From positions 9,943,449 through 10,007,448 of the forward strand of contig NC_132891.1 of NCBI RefSeq assembly GCF_030463535.1: a DNA stretch of 64,000 bases, given 5' to 3'. This document shows, piece after piece, positions 63,611 to 64,000 of this stretch. A program made the position numbers and the translations under genes. The notes below the pieces were generated by a model that saw only the letters and a program-made list of their open reading frames with translations, was not told where the DNA came from and did no database searches. Within the stretch, counting starts at the first letter, position 1, and every line of letters starts with the position of its first letter. The DNA is from Salminus brasiliensis. Lineage: Eukaryota > Chordata > Actinopteri > Characiformes > Bryconidae.

Positions 63611-64000
63611 CATTTTTGTCCCAAACAGTGTCACTGCCCCCTTAAAGGCCTCAATGTAGACACTTTATATAGTATCAAAGGGGGTTCGGCTAAAGGGGCT
63701 TGTACCAATACTGGAACCCTTTTAGGTCTCATTAAAAAAAGGTTCCTTATGTATAAAAGAGGTTCTACATCTTCGGGAATAATCATTTAAGCATGTATAT
63801 GTTTCTGAGTTGTCATGGTTCTATATATAACTATTGCTACTGAAGGAACCTTGACAGAACCCCATCCCCCACCTTTTTTAAGGGTGTATCCAGATCAGAC
63901 CCCTACTGATAAGGTCTCTCTCAGCACTGCATGACTGACTGAAGGTGTGCTTCCAGACTGCACTGCCCTCAGGCTACAGAGTCAGCTACAGAGTGACTAA

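Overview
This is about 64 kb of AT-rich vertebrate genomic DNA. Genes are split into short exons with GT-AG introns, and repeats are dense: tRNA-derived SINEs, Tc1- and hAT-type MITEs and microsatellites. The protein sequences and repeat repertoire point to a teleost fish. The SINE and MITE types look otophysan (characin, catfish or knifefish group), but that is an impression, not a measurement. Five protein-coding genes can be built exon by exon with consistent splice phases.

Layout. (1) 734-16908, plus: the 3' part of a microtubule-crosslinking factor (MTCL/SOGA family, closest to MTCL1). Ten exons are in the window; the 5' exons lie to the left. (2) 18625-20609, plus: complete sike1, five exons, one intron with a GC donor. 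(3) 22493-24249, plus: complete micos10, a 76-residue MICOS subunit in four exons. (4) 27330-30116, plus: complete htr6, the serotonin 5-HT6 receptor, in three exons. (5) 31973-44279, minus: tmco4 (DUF726 alpha/beta-hydrolase-like membrane protein), 14 exons, convergent with htr6. From about 44.5 kb to the end I find no recognisable gene, only repeats, simple sequence and two weak exon-like stretches.

The genes are unrelated in function and are not an operon. The micos10-htr6-tmco4 order matches the human 1p36.13 block, except that NBL1 is not found between micos10 and htr6. mtcl and sike1 are not in that human block, so a rearrangement junction lies between sike1 and micos10.

The most unusual feature is intron 8 of the mtcl gene. 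It is only 256 bp and is largely a diverged inverted copy of coding sequence from exon 4 of the same gene, about 4.7 kb upstream. Other points of note are a GC-AG intron in sike1, an enlarged second extracellular loop in the 5-HT6 receptor, near-identical direct repeats flanking an in-frame mtcl exon, two strong CTCF-type motifs bracketing micos10-htr6-tmco4, a nested hAT MITE with its target-site duplication, and a long palindromic element built on CCTAACC-like repeats.
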